From the NCBI GenBank assembly GCA_947632275.1, contig CANROR010000058.1, positions 1 through 7,383 on the forward strand: 7,383 nt of DNA. Direction: 5' to 3'. Position numbers and translations under genes: made by a program. Under the pieces are notes generated by a model. It ran no database searches, was not told the origin of the DNA, and was given only the letters and a program-made list of their open reading frames with translations. The stretch is from an uncultured Bacilli bacterium (GTDB lineage Bacteria; Bacillota_I; Bacilli_A; RF39; UBA660). Positions 5,498-7,383 of the stretch are shown one piece after another (the first letter of the stretch is position 1; the number at the start of each line of letters is the position of its first letter).

Positions 5498-7108
5498 TTA
5501 ATTACCCGCTATCCTAAATTTAAAATATATTTGGACCTTTTTATCTTTATTAATAGTTATTTTACTTATAATTTGATTAAGCATATTTTTGTCATAATTC
5601 TTTGCTGCTAAAAAGTTATTAATAATTTTGGTTTTTAATTTATTATTTATTAAATCTTCTTTTGATTTGTTAATCATTAATTTTATATTAACTATATCAG
5701 ATCCCAAAGTTTCTTTTTCTTTGCTAAAAGTATTTTTTATACTGATAAATTCTTCTTCTGAAATAATATGTTGGCATTTATCCATGTGTAATTCCGCCAA
5801 AGCTTTATCCAATTTTTTCAGTTTTAAGCATTTTTCGTTTAAGTCTTTTTGGTAATTATCAAAAATGGTGTTTGATTCTTTTAAATAATTATTATATTCA
5901 TTATCAAACTTTTCTCCGTTAGCATAAGTTTGGAAGATTTTTTTTATTTGATTTAACACTTCCTCATTTAATAAATCTTCTCTATAATAATGCATACTAC
6001 ATATTCCATTCCGGTATCTTGCATAATTTCTACAACAAAATATTGGTACAATTTCATTATTAGCTTTCTTTGTACGACGAACAAGCATTGGACTACCACA
6101 ATCAGCACATATTACCAATCCCTTTAGTAAATAATCATATTTTTTTGTTCTTGTTGTACTATTAACTTTAGTTTTTTTTAAACTATTTACTTCATTAAAA
6201 AGTTCTTTGCTAATAATTGGTTCATGTGCATTCTCAATAGAGATCCATTTGTCTTTTGGTAACAAATGTTTTTTTGTTCCTTTAGGTCCGGCACACTCGT
6301 ACTTTCTTTGATGCATTATTCCAAGATAAACTTCATTTTCTAATATTCGACTAATAGTACATGGCTTCCATATATTAGTAGTAAATGTTGTTTTTCCTTT
6401 TCTTTTATTATATACGCTAGGGGGTAAAATACCTTCATTTGTTAACTCTCTAGCAATCATATTTTCAGTAGTACCATTCTTTCGCATATTAAAGATTCTT
6501 TTAACTATTTTTGCTGCATAATCATCTATAACAAATTTTCTATTATCTTCTTCTGAACGCTTATAACCATACGGAATGGTGCTACCAACATATAATCCTT
6601 GTTTCATTAATCCATGTCTAATATTACGATATTTCCTAGAAGTATCTTTTAAATATATATGATTCATTACTGTTTTAAAAGGAATCATATCATCAGATTC
6701 ATTATATTTATATGAATCATACGAATCAAGCGGGGATATTAACCTCACATTTTTTTCAGGAAAATATTTATAGATATAATACCCCGTTTCTAAATATTCT
6801 CTACCTAATCGGGAAAAGTCTTTTACAATAACACAATTAATTATTCCGCATTCTATATCATTAATCATTTCTTTAAATGCTGGGCGATTAAAATTACTTC
6901 CCGAAAAACCATCATCAGCATAAATTTTATATAATTTTATATCATGTTCATTACAATAATTAGTAATATATTCCTTTTGATTAATAATACTCAAACTATT
7001 TTCTTCTCCATCTTGAATTTTTTGCTTATCCTTTTCAGATAATCTAACATATCCTGCTGCAATCATTTCTTTAGAATTAGCTACATTACAATAATTTTCA
7101 ATATTCAT
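5498..7108 (-). CDS. Large serine recombinase, first of a tandem pair
   Basis: Starting at the ATG at 7106-7108, this is a 536-residue recombinase. Its resolvase domain has YVRLSEKD with nucleophile Ser24, DDGFSGSNFNRPAF (Arg75) and KDFSRLGR (Arg100, Arg103). The recombinase domain has the classical VGSTIPYGYKR (174-184) and IDDYAAKIVKRIF. The zinc ribbon uses Cys334, Cys337, Cys358 or Cys359, and Cys370. A coiled coil follows at about 415-495. GGAGAGG (7113-7119) just before this ATG decides the start. The frame stays open upstream to an ATG at 7159, which has no ribosome site and would add 17 residues before the domain. It is similar in layout to the adjacent recombinase but clearly diverged, so the pair is not a recent duplication. 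The two may act together or on different sites. Confidence 0.94.
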   Translation of the reverse strand: MNIENYCNVANSKEMIAAGYVRLSEKDKQKIQDGEENSLSIINQKEYITNYCNEHDIKLYKIYADDGFSGSNFNRPAFKEMINDIECGIINCVIVKDFSRLGREYLETGYYIYKYFPEKNVRLISPLDSYDSYKYNESDDMIPFKTVMNHIYLKDTSRKYRNIRHGLMKQGLYVGSTIPYGYKRSEEDNRKFVIDDYAAKIVKRIFNMRKNGTTENMIARELTNEGILPPSVYNKRKGKTTFTTNIWKPCTISRILENEVYLGIMHQRKYECAGPKGTKKHLLPKDKWISIENAHEPIISKELFNEVNSLKKTKVNSTTRTKKYDYLLKGLVICADCGSPMLVRRTKKANNEIVPIFCCRNYARYRNGICSMHYYREDLLNEEVLNQIKKIFQTYANGEKFDNEYNNYLKESNTIFDNYQKDLNEKCLKLKKLDKALAELHMDKCQHIISEEEFISIKNTFSKEKETLGSDIVNIKLMINKSKEDLINNKLKTKIINNFLAAKNYDKNMLNQIISKITINKDKKVQIYFKFRIAGN

Positions 7109-7189
7109 TAGTCCTCTCCATTTCTTTGTAATTCGAACTACGGATAAAGCATAACCCATTTCAAAAAAGAAATCGAAGGTACAAATTTA

Positions 7190-7309
7190 TTAATTTTTAT
7201 AGTTTTTCATACTTGACTCAATGTACTCTCTAAATATTTTTAAAATAAATTCTTCAATAGGCATTCCATTATCATTATAAATACATATTACAGTATCTTT
7301 ATCAGTCAT
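7190..7309 (-). CDS. Unrecognised 39-residue small protein of the element
   Basis: This short ORF has a strong ribosome site, GGAGGG (7314-7319), four bases before the ATG, and ends in TAA 81 bases before the recombinase start. The product begins MTDKDTVICIYNDNGMPIEE and continues as a helix-like stretch with FILKIFREYIES, so it is a small, acidic-to-neutral protein with a probable strand-then-helix layout. There is no signal peptide, membrane segment or cysteine pair. I do not recognise the family. Its place before the recombinases on the same strand suggests co-transcription and a possible role as a directionality or regulatory factor, but this rests only on position. Confidence 0.6.
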   Translation of the reverse strand: MTDKDTVICIYNDNGMPIEEFILKIFREYIESSMKNYKN

Positions 7310-7335
7310 CAAGCCCTCCAACAAATTGTATGAGC

Positions 7336-7383
7336 TTAATTATTTTTTAATGATAACGAAATAGCAAGAGCTTTATCAACTTC
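7336..7383 (-). CDS. C-terminal end of an unidentified gene, cut by the window edge
   Basis: The last 15 codons of a minus-strand frame (EVDKALAISLSLKNN, then TAA at 7336-7338) enter from the right edge. The stop lies 16 bases before the ribosome site of the next small ORF, a spacing typical of an operon. The fragment is too short to name. It could be a chance open frame, though the codons look ordinary for this DNA. Confidence 0.4.
   Translation of the reverse strand, partial: EVDKALAISLSLKNN

Larger units (their letters stand above)
3935..7383 (-). mobile_element. End of a large-serine-recombinase element, continuing past the right edge
   Basis: Two serine recombinase genes, a 39-codon ORF and the end of another gene are read on the same strand, right up to the sporulation cluster. 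Recombinase genes of such elements normally sit at one end, next to an att site, which places one boundary near 3920-3937. The genes here use more A/T and longer A/T runs than yabG-veg-spoVG, in keeping with separate origin. No replication, conjugation or phage structural gene is visible, so its class (phage, integrative conjugative element, simple island or skin-like element) cannot be decided. Confidence 0.6.

Noticed and set aside
5402..5855. Plus-strand open frames over the recombinase junction and the 3' end of the first recombinase
   Set aside because: Phe/Ile-rich antisense translation of A-rich coiled-coil codons; no independent support.
1..7383. CRISPR array, tRNA or rRNA genes, toxin-antitoxin or defence operons
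   Set aside because: I saw no regularly spaced direct repeats, no cloverleaf-like segments and no recognisable defence or toxin proteins in this window.

Overview
The window is AT-rich Bacillota DNA, probably from a Bacilli- or Erysipelotrichia-like, gut-type lineage. The evidence is strong AGGAGG-type ribosome binding sites, A/T-ending codons, and the sporulation-associated trio yabG, veg and spoVG. TGG is used for Trp and every confident gene ends in TAA, so nothing points to a recoded UGA. The species cannot be named from sequence alone. yabG suggests the lineage forms spores or descends from spore formers.

Region 1-1727 holds, on the minus strand, a surface-protein gene with a camelysin/TasA-like N-terminal segment (a membrane segment followed by an ASYAYF motif) and then tandem fibronectin-III-like repeats. 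The repeats run off the left edge. The reading frame is broken by an apparent one-base deletion in an A5 run at 780-784: the frame that reads the repeats is fully open from 780 to base 1. The divergent intergenic region (1521-1727) carries a plausible promoter for this gene and a perfect 19-bp palindrome. The palindrome is a candidate operator for the XRE-type regulator encoded on the plus strand at 1728-2027.

Region about 2037-2745 is an IS200-type insertion sequence with one intact HUH/Y1 transposase, hairpins at both ends, and a 5' leader that can sequester the transposase Shine-Dalgarno. It lies between the regulator and the terminator of spoVG.

Region 2753-3919 is a compact sporulation cluster read on the minus strand: yabG, then veg (8 bases later), then spoVG with its own sigma-A-like promoter and a terminator. 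In Bacillus subtilis these genes occur in the same order but with sspF, ispE, purR and ridA between veg and spoVG. YabG here is only 184 residues. It retains the GHD and GACQS protease motifs but lacks the roughly 100-residue N-terminal domain of the usual protein.

Region 3935-7383 lies directly upstream of the shortened yabG. It contains two intact, tandem large serine recombinases whose stop and start codons abut (TAA-ATG), a 39-codon unrecognised small ORF, and the C-terminal end of another gene. This looks like the end of a site-specific mobile element that continues beyond the right edge. The most interesting reading is that the element is inserted in yabG, separating the catalytic part from its N-terminal part, by analogy with the skin element in sigK. 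The alternative is that the lineage has a naturally short yabG and the element simply landed at its 5' end. The far end of the element, outside this window, would decide between them.
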